This document shows positions 10,881-23,086 of a stretch of DNA of 64,000 bases, piece after piece. This DNA is from Artemisia argyi (taxonomy: Eukaryota; Streptophyta; Magnoliopsida; Asterales; Asteraceae). The notes beneath the pieces are model-generated. The model was not told the origin of the DNA, made no database searches, and worked only from the letters and a program-made list of their open reading frames with translations. The stretch is taken from contig CM060708.1 in assembly GCA_030686995.1 (NCBI GenBank), forward strand, positions 180,409,115 through 180,473,114, given 5' to 3'. Positions within the stretch are counted from its first letter, which is position 1; every line of letters starts with the position of its first letter. The translations under genes and the position numbers were made by a program.

Positions 10881-11303
10881 GTGTGTTGTTGCCTTTGTGT
10901 GTGATTATTGACTTGCAAATACATGTAGCTATATGATAACTGTAATTTATTTGTCTAGCTATATTTTATAATCACAGTGATTTTGGTTGCCTAGTGTGTG
11001 TGAGTCTTAAACCTATGAATCTCACCAACGTAATGTTGACATTTTAAGCATCATTTTCAGGTGAGCTTTCTAAGGCTATGATAGAAGGATGTGATTAGAC
11101 GAGACCTTAGTTGCATTGGAAGTGGTTTATCTGTGCATTTGAAGTTTATCATGTTGTTATCTTTCGGGTATTGTTATGACACTTTGTGTCTATACTTTGC
11201 CATTTTTATTGCATGTAGTTATTCTCTATATAGACACCATGTGTTATGATGATATCCATGAAGTTACACCCTCGCGTTTCCGCCTTGGCGAGGTGTGACA
11301 GAT

Positions 11304-11316
11304 TGGTATCAGAGCC
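11304..11316 (+). other. Primer-binding site (initiator tRNA-Met type)
   Basis: TGGTATCAGAGCC starts four bases after the end of LTR1, the usual sequence complementary to the 3' end of initiator tRNA-Met that primes plant retroelement reverse transcription. Confidence 0.9.
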
Positions 11317-14300
11317 TTGGTTATAGAGAATTAGGCGGTTGGACCTAGACTATAACCTAGGAGTCCCTCATATAGTTGCATTTTGGACCTATGTGTAAGT
11401 ATAGTATTTTATATGTCTATTTTCCTATATTTATGAGATGTTTTATTGAGTTTCGGACGTCTATTCTATTCCCTATACGTACTATTGTATGTATCGACTT
11501 TATTATATCATCTTCCGCGCGTAAGATGCTTCGTTGGACAACCATTGTCACTATCGGATGCGAGAGAGGTTGTAGGATGAAGCGGACTAACCGCAGAATT
11601 TGAGTTTCCGATAGCATGTATCTATGTTCGGATAAGGAGAGGACGTTTATGGGAAACGTTGGTGGAAAATAAGTGGAGAGGTTTGGAACCATGATGACTT
11701 CTGGAGATGGACCCATTACCAAATACCCTTGGTAGTGTCCTCATTTCACATAGGAAGGAGAAGTGGTTTAGTCTAAACCTTGTGATTTGTATGCACTTGT
11801 GAATTATGTAGAATTGGAAGAAAAGAATAGAGTTGGTTTTGCATGTTGTCGACTACCTCAACATGTAGGAAACATGAATGGTTGGTTGAGTAAAGATGAA
11901 AGGGAGTTAGGATGGAATGGTGTGGATTCAGATCTAGAATCCACAGCGAGTAGTAAGTTGAATTGATCTAAGTGGGAAAATAAGTGCGAGAGTGGAGTTT
12001 GAGCCATTGTGCAACGCCTTTTGTTTTGAGTTATGTTTTTGAATTCGTATATTGTCTGTTGCCGTCTGGAGCCATGTTGAAGCGTGATTACTCTTGGGTA
12101 TTGGATCGACGTTATCCAAGTGATTTTGATTATAGAGCTTACGTGATCGTTGGAATTGTTCCATGCGAGATGAGTGTTTGCGACATCTCTTGTTTTTGTT
12201 TGTATGATTGTTTGCATGATGTGTTTTCATAGGAGCGAGTACACTTATGAAAGGGGGCATAGATAATTATGGTGGCCAACATAATTATACATGCGTCACG
12301 ACACAAGTGGACTTGCAAGTATGATGGCATGGATTGCATCGTGTATTAGGTGCTATGTGGTATATGTGTGTTATCATTGAGATGCGTGGTTTTGGAAGTA
12401 AGAATGCGTGTGGAATAGGCTTATAACTATGGTCGCGAACATAATTATAAGGGTATCACACACGTGGACTTGTGACCATTATTGCATTGATTGATTTTAG
12501 TTGTTATATGTTGTGGTAGATGGTATGTGATATCATGTTGGTGATGGCTGTATGGTTAGAGAAGTATTCTCTTAACCGTTAGGGCAGTCATTATGTGTTG
12601 GGGTGTGTAGGTGGTGAGATTCCATCCTACCTATCATATGTTGATACCTCAATTATCGGTGGGCACTTATGTTGTCGTATTTAAGTTGATTTGTTTGCTA
12701 GACGCTCCGTTTGTATACCTAATTCTTTGGTTGGCATTCCTTTTCGTACCATGATGGTATAGATGCCATATTCTTTCTCTTTGACGTCATGATAGGTGAT
12801 GGGTAATCGAATTCGTTTTTGTTGGATACTGGTTCATTTCTTTGATTATTCCATACATTCATTCCTCGGATGAATGTTATGCTATTCTTCAAGTATTGTT
12901 GGTTCGTGACGAGTTGGTGTGGATATTTGATTCCTCATTTACACACACCAATTGAATTTTGTGACATGTTTTGTGGCCCGTTAGTATCGGTGTTTTTCTA
13001 TGATTTTGGTTTGATCGTTGTACGAATGAGTCTGTAAGTTCATCGTTTGGTTCGCAATGTATTTGCGTGAGTGTTCACTGGTATGAGTTCGTTTGAGGAT
13101 TATTTTGATTACATAATTCTTCAATGTCTTTCGCATTCGATTAAGAGGTTGTGTTAGAGTCTTTATGGCATTTTATAAATTCGTTTTGGGTATTTCAAGG
13201 TCATTTGATGGAAACTAATATTTTTATGGGAAATGAAGTGTGAAGAAAAAAATGGTTATGTTGATGTCTTACATAAAATGGTTTATATATATTTTATAAA
13301 AAATGTATAAGTTTAAGATATGTATTGTGAAAAACGGTGTTCATTGTTTTTGGGAAGGTCGAGTAAGGGAATAAGAACTATCTATGGTTCTCATTTGCCA
13401 AACTTGTTATGTATTTGGTTCATCGAGTGTTTCTTTCGTTCAGGTATGCTTGTGGATGTTTTATTGGTACGGGTATTTTATATTTTCTTTGTATGAGTTT
13501 CGTGAACATTTTATCCGTGTCTACTTTTATTGGGGGAAAATTTCTCATTGTGTTTTTCTAGCTTTGATTTTGATGTTCGTTACTTCGTTGGTCGGTAATT
13601 CGTACCCCTTTTGAGTTCGTTGATATATGTTTTTGTTCGACCGATTTCATGGTTCGCATCATTTACTTAGGATAGATTGTCGTTTTGAAAATCAATTTGT
13701 TCGTTGAAGAGGAAGAGGTTGTTTTCCAAGTTGTTCAAGTGAGAGGTTTTGCTTCAAGATGTACGTTCTTCGGATTGCATGGGCATCGGGGAGGTGGAAG
13801 ATCCATAAGAGGAACTGTGTGATACATGATTTAAAGTTGGGAAGTAGAACTTGGAGATGATATTTGTATGGAGCAGAAAGTGTTATCTACACAGGTCATA
13901 AGAATCTTTAGCATATATTTGACAAGAGGCTAATATATGTTGAAGAGAAGTTGGGTGTGGAATTTCTCAGTGACTACGATTGTCTGATTCGCCACCGTCA
14001 AGGAAGGGCAGACATCGTGGTAAGAGCGCTGAGCGGGAATGAACGAGTGAAACTTGGATGTTTGTGAGCAATGATTATGATAATTCAATTCAGAGTTAAG
14101 AGGATGATATTGACATCTTTGAGAGAGAGGTTCAAGGATGAGAGCATGTAAGAAGAATGATTATTTGGTTTAGACCAGTAAATAGAAAGGAACGAGGACG
14201 GAGGGATGTACTTTGTGGACCAACTATTGGTTTCATTGAGAGGAAGCGTAAGGACATCAATCATGCAAGGTATTTGATACATCCGAGAATGGATAAGACA

Positions 14301-15551
14301 TATCATTACCTTTGCAAGAGATGTATGGAGGAGTAGGTGAGACTTTTCGCTTGGTGAGTTGGTAATGAGCCATGGGGTGTCGCAAGAAACATGATGAAAT
14401 ACTTACTTCACGATAGTGGTAAATGTGTTATAGAGTCTTGAGAACGCGTATGTAGAGGAGTACGACTTATCATTCTCTAAGGGGTGAACTAAGTGAGCGT
14501 ACAAATCGGGCGTTGGATGGTGAGCTGAGAGCATGGGTATGTTTGAGTTGGAGTGAGCTGAGATATGCATTTATCTTAGCTGAGTCCTCCTAGATCAACA
14601 ATTATCATTCTAGTATGGAGTATGTGTCGTGTGAAAAGTTGTATGGAAGGTAATGTAGGTCACCTGTTCTATGGGCAAAGGTTGGAACAAGCCAACTAAT
14701 TGGTCCTAAACAAGAGCTAGAGACTACGAATAAGGTTTTTCTGACTAAGGAAAGACTTAAGGCAGCAAGAGATCGCCAAAAGAGTTATGCGGATTATTGC
14801 CGTAAGCCCTTAGAGTTTGGTGTTGGTGATATGGTGAGGTTAAAAGTATCTCCTTGGAAGGGTGTTGTGCGTTTTGGTAAGAAAGCCAAGTTAGCACCGA
14901 GATACGTAGGACCATTTGAGATTTACGGAAAGGATTTGATTTGTGGCATACCGGTTGAAGTAAGCTGAGGAATTAAGTGGTGTACATGATATGTTTCATG
15001 TATCTAATTGAAAGAAATGTTTGGTGGATGCTAGTCCGCATGTGCCAATAGATGAAAGTAAGGTTAACAAGACCCTCCATTTTGTCAAGAAACCTGTTGA
15101 GATTATGGATCGATATGTTAAGGATTTGAAGTGTGGTGAGATAGCGTTGTTAAAGGTATGGTGGGATTCTAAGCGTGCTCCTGAGTTTACTTGGGAACGT
15201 GAGGATCATATGTAATTAATGTTTGTTTTGTGATATGTGCTGTTTCCTTCGGTTACCACTTAGATTTTCTTTTGGTTCGAGGGTATCGTACCTTCCTGTG
15301 AGAAGTCGTTTTGATCATTGGTGTTATTGATCGGGGAGTGTATCTATTTGCGTGTATCGTTGGAGTGACGGAATGTTTTTCTATCGTGTGAATTCGAGTA
15401 TTTAGTCGGTTCACATTTTGCGATTCTTTCTCTGTGATTTTATGGTGTGGTATTTATTCCGCTTAAATATCCATAAATTTTCTTTTGCTGATGCTATTGG
15501 TGAGATGAGAAGTTGAAATCTCGGGACGCGATTTCCCTAAGTGGGGGATGA
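11317..15551 (+). pseudogene. Decayed gag-pol internal region of the chromovirus
   Basis: The first 2.5 kb (expected gag, protease, reverse transcriptase) has no recognisable frame, so it is heavily mutated or replaced. RNase H remains are legible at about 13885-14056: YTGHKNL, YVEEKLGVEFLSDYDCLIRH, then HRQGRADIV and ALSGNE, matching the usual TDHKSL..RRWLELLKDYD..IRYHPGKANVVADALSRKE. Integrase C-terminal sequence runs from about 14580 to 15215: CRSPVLWAKVGTSQLIGPK, RLKAARDRQKSYADYCRKP, GDMVRLKVSPWKGVVRFGKK, then a frameshift into FVKKPVEIMDRYVKDLK and WWDSKRAPEFTWEREDHM. The last motifs are typical of Del/Tekay-type chromoviruses. Internal stops and at least one frameshift (about 14960) rule out function. 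Confidence 0.8.
15536..15551 (+). other. Polypurine tract before LTR2
   Basis: AAGTGGGGGATGA lies directly upstream of the LTR start TGTAAC, the normal position for plus-strand DNA priming. Confidence 0.8.
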
Positions 15552-18110
15552 TGTAACAACCGTGGTTTTAGCAGGTCAGTTTGACTGATAGTCTTGACTC
15601 GGTTGACGTTTGTTTGGTGTGTCCTAGGTGTTTGAAGTGATATAAGTGTGATATAGGTGAGTTTTAGCACTAAATCCCTTTGCGTAAGTGGTTTTATTGT
15701 GATTTGGAAAGTTTCGAATTTAGAAAAGTTCATTTTGATCACCTTTGTGGTGTAGAAATGACTTGTGTAGTTTTGGTGTTTTTTGTGTTTTTGCGTAACG
15801 AGGCTTCGTGCAAGTAATTGAGCGTTAGTAAGTTACGTGGGATTTGTTGTTATGAGTTATATTTCAAAAAGAGTGTGAAATTCTATTTCTGGCAACTTTA
15901 TTTTGAAAATGATTATTTTCCGGTTTATCATAAAATTAAGGTTTATCGCGTAAGATGCTAGGGTTAGTTACGGGCATTTATAAAATATGAAAAGTATGAG
16001 GTTTTAAGTGTAATAAATTAATTTAATAAAAAAATAAAAAAATAAATATATATGTATAAGAAAATCGGTTGAAGCATGATAAGGGGAAAAAAGAAACCCA
16101 ATTGTAGCCCAATTACAACTCTAAGTTAGGTAATTATCCACTAAATAATTATAAATACAAAATCAAAACTCCCAAAACTATTTTTCCAGCAAATTGAGTC
16201 GACCACAAGGAGAAAAGAAGGAGAAAAAAATTAGGGTTTACAATTTGGAAGCAATAATCAAGAATCAAGGTAAAATCCTTAAACCGTATGTTCAATTAAT
16301 TGATTAATTAATCTAATTCATGTAATATTTGATATGATGGATCTAGGGTTTGTGTTAACTTCTGTAAATCAATGTTATTAAACATGTTGGGATCAATAAT
16401 TAGTAATAGTATGATGTTTGGTTAAGAGGATTGAGCGTAAAATATGTTAGTTATTGAGTTAGGGTTTGGACGGATAAGTAGTGTTGTAAAGATGTGAGTG
16501 TAATTAACAGATGGTGATGAGTTAAGTTACGAATTTTTTGTCTAAATTGAAGTTCAATGAAAGAGCTTTCCAAAAATTCCAGCCACGATTGATTTCAAGG
16601 TCGGGAAGTCGGTCTTTTGATTTTTCTTTGTTAAGGTGTCAAATCTGTCAAACCGAGACAGATTTTGGGTAAAAGTTTGAGGGTGTCATGTGGTTGGAAA
16701 AGTGGTATTTTGACTAGGCCTTCTGGAATAGTTAAGTATTAGGTTATATTAGACTACCACGAAGAGGATTCGCGATAAAAACTTGTGGAAGTATTTATTT
16801 AAAATCAAAACTTTTTGGTGTACGTTCAGATTCGAATTTGAGTAGTTGACAAGTTTGAATTTCTTATGAGTATTTGTGTGTGTTATTGGTCCATGTCCTT
16901 CTGGGATTAGCTTCTATGCTTATGAGAGACCATGGTGAATTTTTTGTGTGAGTTGTTGAGCTTTATTTGTCATGATTTTATGTGGGCGTATGTAACCAAA
17001 AATTCTGCGTTTTCTGATTTTAAGAGTGCAAGGGATTTAGTGAGTGTTAGGTTATGGTGGTGGTTATTATGGTGTCTAGGAGATCCATGGTGGGTCATAT
17101 GAGTCTTATAAATCCATCATATGTTTATTACATGGGTTGTAGCTTTTAGCTTGACCTTGTGTAATGTGGATTATTTTTGTGTGCTATAGATTGTGGATTG
17201 TTTTGTGGAAGCTGCGGAGTTTGAGGTGAGTTCATAGTCCCATATTTTTAACTTGTTTTAAACTTGGGATGGGAATGATGCTTGTATTAAATATTTGAGT
17301 TAATGTGATTACGTGTGTGTCAAAAGAGCTTGGACTTATAATGTTATCGTATGCATGCTATATGTGATTATTTGCTTGTGCGGATATATATGTGGTCCAA
17401 TTGGGGGGGGGGGGGGGGGGGAGTATCCAATTGGAGAGAAATACTCCTACTCGTTACTAGTCTGTGTGTTCCAATTAGGAGGATGCTTATCCTGTTGCTC
17501 GCGCATGCGACCTAATTGTGGTTTATTATGGGATCGGAGGACACGAGCCGTCCTAATGTTGTAATTATTGTGGGATTGGAGGACACTAGCCGTCCTGATG
17601 TTGTAATTATTGAGGGATCAGAAGACACGAGCCGTCCTGTTGTAATCATTGTGGGATCGGAGGACACTAGCCGTCCTGATGTTGCCTTATGTGTGTTGTT
17701 TCCTTTGTGTGTGATTATTGACTTGCAAATACATGTAGCTATATGATAACTGTAATTTATTTGTCCAGCTATATTTTATAATCACAATGATTTTGGTTTC
17801 CTAGTGTGTGTGAGTCTTAAACCTATGAATCTCACCAACGTAATGTTGACATTTTAAGCATCATTTTCAGGTGAGCTTTTTAAGGCTATGATAGAAGGAT
17901 GTGATTAGACGAGACCTTAGTTGCATTGGAAGTGGTTTATCTGTGCATTTGAAGTTTATCATGTTGTTATCTTTCGGGTATTGTTATGACACTTTGTGTC
18001 TATACTTTGCCATTTTTATTGCATGTAGTTATTCTCTATATAGACACCATGTGTTATGATGATATCCATGAAGTTACAACATCGCGTTTCCGCCTTGGCG
18101 AGGTGTGACA
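15552..18110 (+). repeat. LTR2 of the chromovirus composite
   Basis: Same TGTAACAACC start and GTGTGACA end as LTR1, 2559 bp. Unlike a normal 3' LTR, it is followed by a primer-binding site rather than by host DNA, so it doubles as the 5' LTR of a second partial element. Confidence 0.92.
17530..17690 (+). repeat. ~40 bp palindromic-core minisatellite (LTR2 copy)
   Basis: Four units homologous to the array at 10714-10880, with a few substitutions such as GACACTAGCC in place of GACACGAGCC. Confidence 0.9.
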
Positions 18111-18600
18111 GATTGGTATCAGAGCCTTTGTTATAGAGAATTTGGTGGTTGGACCTAGACTATAACCTAGGAGTCCCTCATATAGTTGCATTTAGGACCT
18201 ATGTGTAAGTATAGTATTTTATATGTCTATTTTTGTATATTTATGAGATATTTAATTGAGTTTCGGACGTCTATTCCATTCCCTATACGTAGTATTGTAT
18301 ATATCGACTTTATTATATCATCTTCCGCGCATAAGATGCTTCGTTGGACAACCATTGTCGCTATCAGATGCGAGAGAGGTTGTAGGATGAAGCGGACTAA
18401 CCGCAGAATCCGAGTTTCTGATAACATGTATCCATGTTCGGATAAGGAGAGGAAGTTTATGGGAAACGTTGGTGGAGAAGAAGTGGAGAGGTTTTGAACC
18501 ATGATGACTTCTGGAGATGGAGCCATTACCAAATACCCTTGGTAGTGTCCTCACTTCACATAGGATGGAGAGGTGGTTTAGTCTAAACCTTGTGATTTGA
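18111..18600 (+). pseudogene. Second copy of chromovirus primer-binding site and internal start
   Basis: TGGTATCAGAGCC at 18114-18126 and the following sequence repeat 11301-11785 with scattered differences. No long frame is open. It stops near CTTGTGATTTG where the Athila-like element begins. Confidence 0.88.
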
Positions 18601-18605
18601 AGGAT

Positions 18606-20002
18606 TTGCACCAGGCATTACCTCTCTAGGGATCTCGAGAAGCTTACAACCCCCACCAGGCAGTGTACCTGATCAATGTAGTATATTATAATGACAAGTA
18701 CCGGAGGATTGATCGTTCAGCTAGGAATAGTGTCGCTAGGATTAGAAAACCTAAAGACTAGGTCTAGAGATGAGGGATGATTCTTTTTGTATTTTTATAT
18801 TTTTACGAAAGCAAATAAAAATCTCGGGTTTGAAGTATTTGGGCGGAATTAGTTGCTAGTTAACTAAGCCAATACTAAAGATGCAATCAAAATAAAATAC
18901 TAAAGCGAAAATAAAACTATATTAAACTATGGTTGTGAGCAATATATAGGAGAAATGTGTTTACTTAGATTTCACTACTCCCTAGATATCTTTTACACGT
19001 TAATTACTTGTTATAGTTGCGTGGATGACGGATTGTATTCCTTAATACCATTCATGGGGTTGCGTACTTACTTCCCCAATCCTATGAGTGCCTACTTCAC
19101 TCCTATGTCGAACAGGCTAAGAATCTCCTAACATGGGATCATTAGAATTTACTCATGCATTAAATACAACCAATAAAACCTAGTACACACCGGTTCATGT
19201 TTTCTAAGATGTTCAAGCATGTTACACAATGGAGATCTGCCAGTTTTCTTAAGCCTAACATTGAAATCATTCATTCAATACAACCATAAACAAGTAATCA
19301 ACACATAATTAACATCTAGGTTTCATTAGATCTAAGCAAACACAAGATAGATCTGGCCTAGCATGTTGAAATCAAGACAAGCACAAGATATAGACAACTA
19401 ACACATAGACATATTGATTGAATTAAGAGAAGACTTATCTCAATAGCACATGAAAGGATTCAAGGGCTGAAAACCCTTGATTATACTGTAAAATACGTAC
19501 AAAGTTCAGCGCTAGGGTTTCTCCACACAAGTTCCTCTCAATGAATGAAAATTAGAAAACTATATATAGATTTAAGAAGGTGACGGCGTCAAGAACAAAG
19601 GGCTGACGCCGTCATCTCACCGCCAAATAGTTCCTCGGACTGCCTAGATCTGGATCTGACGCCGTCATGTGTACACCTTATGCAGGCCGTCATGATTTTA
19701 ACTCTTGACGCTCTAGTTGTGACGCCTTCATGTTTCTTCTGGGTCGTCATGGATTTTACTCTTGACGCCGTCAGGAATTTGCTCTTGACGCTGTCATACA
19801 CTGTTCTCAGCATGGAAAATTAAGTCTTTGGCGTTTTCTTCACTTTTATGCTCAAAAAACGTCCGAATTGCTTCCTTTTCCAGATTTCACTCCCAAAGTA
19901 CCTAAAATCACAAAAGGAATGATTTAGGGTAATATTTGATCAAATAAATTCAATTCCGGGCTTAAATAACCCCCTAAAAGTAGTTCATTTTTCGCCTCAT
20001 CA
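18606..20002 (-). repeat. Left (3') LTR of the Athila-like element
   Basis: Matches the right LTR from TTGCACCAGGC to GCCTCATCA. It holds an extra ~50 bp around 19335-19390 absent from the right copy and contains the TGACG palindrome cluster. Confidence 0.88.
19575..19800. promoter_or_regulatory. Cluster of TGACGCCGTCA palindromes in the LTR
   Basis: TGACGGCGTCA or TGACGCCGTCA and near matches (GACGCCTTCA, GACGCTGTCA, GGCCGTCATG) occur about nine times in 225 bp. The matching part of the right LTR (26130-26350) and an internal site at 22022-22058 carry them too. TGACG is the core of plant as-1/TGA-bZIP sites, so this could be a protein-binding array; that role is inferred. Confidence 0.5.
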
Positions 20003-22430
20003 TATACCCTTACACTTGAGATTTGCTTGTCCTCAAGCAAATGCGCTTTTATTCTAATCAAAATACAAGTTAGAGGTCATTTAACACTAATATAAAAGTA
20101 ATTACAACAAATAATCGTTCCACTAAAGATCAAAGACAAGCACGGAGGTCATACACTAGCACCTCACAAATAGTGTTTAGATACTCACATCTCTCGGGTG
20201 TAATAAAGTATAAATTACAATATGGAAACGGAAGATATCTCTCACTACCTGTCATAGCAAAATAGATTACCATAGGCTTGGGAAAGGATCAAACCTCCAC
20301 CACATGGCGTAAGCACCTAGGATAAACTATCAAAGACGTCTATTAAAGGGTTGTAACGTTAGGTGTAGGGATATGAAATACACGGTTTTTTTGGATATAG
20401 GTAGTCTTTACTGGTGGCGAGTTAACAATTTTGGTTAATTACGTGTACAATATGGCATTGCTAAGCCAAGACTAGACTTGACTTAAGCTCATAAATGAAA
20501 AATAACAAAAACATAAAATGAACAAAGAATAAAAAGGGATGGTAGTTCGTATTTTTTTCTCTTTTCTTTTTCTATTTTTTCCTTTTCTTTTTCTTGTTTT
20601 TTCCATTTTTATTTATTTATTTTTTTTATTATTATTTTTTTTTTTGCATACACTCTTACCCTACCATCCAAAATAATACATCATAGGGAATGAACATTCC
20701 CTTTACACTTGAATTTTTACATACTTTACAAATAACTATTCTAATGACTCAAATCAAGAAAATCAAAACACTTGGAGTACTTTTAAGATTAACGTACATA
20801 TGGGGGTAATATATGATGTTCTTCCCCATTACTCCATAAAATAAGTACTTTACCCATGAGTCCCAATCGTCCCAAAAGAATATGTAAAAGGATATGACTC
20901 GACTTAGCAACCATGTAATCAATTAGATAATTAACTTAGGGTTTAACAAATAACAATAATGCACTAAAGATGAGCGTATACATGAAAGGCTAAGGCGATT
21001 TGGGTGTACATTTAAGGGGGGTGTAACAAATTCTTCCTTTAAGTAAGATGCTTAAAGTTAGAAACGAAAAGATAGGCTCGGAGGGGTGTACTAGGGGTTT
21101 CATTTACTAAAAATGAGTACAACGCTAAGGGTGTAGGAAATATTAATTGACTTAACTAGCCAAGTAATATGACTTAAATGGTCAAGTAATTATGATACGG
21201 GTTTAACACAAAGGTGATCCTAATGCCTCTTATCATGTAGTAAATCCTACTACACGAATGTAGTCTCACTAGCGGTCTCGGGATGCATCACTAACGCAAG
21301 TTCTAGAATCTAAATGCTACCGGTACACTCATAAGCACTAATAGTAAATGCTTTTCTTATCAAATCTAAAGGCAAACCTCACATATTTGGGTGAAAAATT
21401 TTTCTCAATGATACGGTTATGTGCTAGTCATACAATCTCCTATCCATGAGACGCCTGCTATGGCTAAAGTTTCACTCCTAAATGTTGTAAAAAATTTTAA
21501 ATTTGGCGCTAAAATTGCATTAACAAGTATTTCTCATAGTTTTATTACACATCTACTATCAAACAAACAAACTCAAGCGAAAGTGTATTTGTAAGGTATC
21601 ATCATTTTACCCTCCCCTTACACTTAGGATGAACATTGTCCCCAATGTTCAAGTAAAGAATGTAAAAGTGAATAAGTAAAACAAATGAAATCAAATACTC
21701 CCTTGATTCGCTCGGTATGGATAATAAGGTGGCCAGGTTAGATCTTCCTCCAAGAAAATGAACAATCAAAGCTTCCCTTCCAGAATATAAATCATCTTCT
21801 TGTCATACATAACCTGTAAATCCTGAGAAAACAGACAAGGCAACCTCGCATAAAATCGGCGGCAATCTACATATGTTACTAAATCCTAGAAAACAAAATA
21901 AGATATAATGCTTGTGGAATGATGTTTGCAGATTTCCTGGAGATTATAAAACTAATAATTCAACAAAAACTTTAAAACTCCGTTAGAAAAACAAAACTGG
22001 TAAAATTTCCAGATTTTTACACATGACGCCGTCAAGAGTAAACTCATGACGCCGTCAGAAGTGACCTGCAGAAATTCTTATGTTAAGTTTCCGGAAAATT
22101 TATGGAAAAACTTGGTCCTACATCCTGGAAAATCTTGCAAAACTTCATTATGACTCAATACAAGCATTTGACTTTAACAAATATGAATATACATGTTCAC
22201 TTAATATTGTGGAAAATCATGATCGGTTTGTTTCTTGAAAACATATTTGGGGTTTCCCCTTACACTTATCTTTTGCAAAAATACCATCGGGTGAAGTTAA
22301 GACTAGGCCAAACAACAAAATAAGGTATTTCCACTATTTAGTTTAGAAACATGATCCACAAACAATAAAAATAAAGCATGCATACGGAAGCAAATAACAA
22401 ACACACAAAATAAAAATCACACAAAATCAT
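20003..22430 (-). other. Untranslated 3' internal region of the Athila-like element
   Basis: About 2.4 kb where an Athila element would carry reverse transcriptase, integrase and env-like sequence. No frame gives any of these. A purine tract, CTCAAGTGTAAGGGTATA on the minus strand (20003-20020), sits next to the left LTR, and a similar CTAAGTGTAAGGGGAGGGT is at about 21609-21628. A pyrimidine-rich patch is at 20555-20645. Confidence 0.7.
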
Positions 22431-22498
22431 GGGTTGCCTCCCAAGAAGCGCTTTTCTTTATTTACGAGTCTTGTAGCTATACTCAAGGTCATGGGTTA

Positions 22499-22753
22499 CT
22501 ACGTGATACGGGTGAGTTCCTTATTGAGGACATCCTTGGGATCAAACTTAGGTTTTAGCTTCCTATCGGTTTTCTTAGTACGGTATGACCTTTCAAACTT
22601 TTCTCCATCCGGATCATACAAAGTCATCTTCATATGCCATGATCTGTCACCTTCTTTAGGTGGCTTGTCCCACCTCCATTTACACTTGTCTCCCTCTCTT
22701 TTCCACTTATTCATCTCTATATTAATAGGCATTACGCTCAAGAACTCAATCAT
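22499..22753 (-). CDS. Gag-polyprotein C-terminal conserved module (Athila-like)
   Basis: An 84-residue frame with EFLSVMPINIEMNKW, WDKPPKEGDRSWHMKMTLYD and PDGEKFERSY. I recognise this as the region after the protease in Asteraceae Athila-type elements without reverse transcriptase (typically IPINLKGNMWE... DPDGEEF). Its function is unknown. The stop is followed on the minus strand by GCGCTTCTTGGGAGGCAACC, which commonly follows Athila gag. A frameshift separates it from the segment at 22892-23086. Confidence 0.6.
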   Translation of the reverse strand: MIEFLSVMPINIEMNKWKREGDKCKWRWDKPPKEGDRSWHMKMTLYDPDGEKFERSYRTKKTDRKLKPKFDPKDVLNKELTRIT

Positions 22754-22891
22754 CTTCCTAAAGACTAAGGGGTCCTCAAAGGGATCTAGCTCTTCATCTC
22801 TAGCTATGAGTTGTTCTACTAAATGTGTCTTATCAATGAAATCTTTTTCTAGATAAAATGGGCGTTGAGGTCCTATAAAGTTCCTTTCTAT

Positions 22892-23086
22892 CTAAGGTCC
22901 ATATCTAGATGGTCTCCTATTCATCTCTACCCAATGTGGTGTCGGTTCATCATCACAATCGTAACTATGTTTCTTAACATCGTATACCGACCAAGTGTCG
23001 CCCTCACCTACCGCTATCTTAGACTCCTTGCAATCTATCATGGCACTAGCGGTTGCTAAAATCCTCTTCCTACCAACAATGGGCAT
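22892..23086 (-). pseudogene. Protease-distal segment of the Athila-like gag polyprotein
   Basis: Reads ILATASAMIDCKESKIAVGE, then GDTWSVYDVKKHSYD. In relatives VGRGFLATA is continuous; here the upstream ORF stops at VGRGF (23056) and this frame overlaps it, so one frameshift or small indel near 23060-23080 broke the polyprotein. Downstream it stops at 22892 before the module at 22499-22753. Confidence 0.7.

Larger units (their letters stand above)
8648..11300 (+). repeat. LTR1 of the chromovirus composite
   Basis: Begins TGTAACAACCGTGG and ends GGCGAGGTGTGACA, directly before the primer-binding site. It is 2653 bp against 2559 bp for LTR2. The excess matches a ~97 bp tandem duplication near 10490-10655. 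By eye LTR1 and LTR2 are highly similar throughout. Confidence 0.92.

Noticed and set aside
11376..12339. Several 60-119 codon ORFs in the chromovirus interior
   Set aside because: Both strands show similar open lengths, there is no recognisable gag motif, and the homologous region at 18186 shifts the boundaries.
22434..22856. 140-codon plus-strand ORF opposite the Athila-like gag tail
   Set aside because: Antisense shadow of the conserved minus-strand module at 22499-22753.
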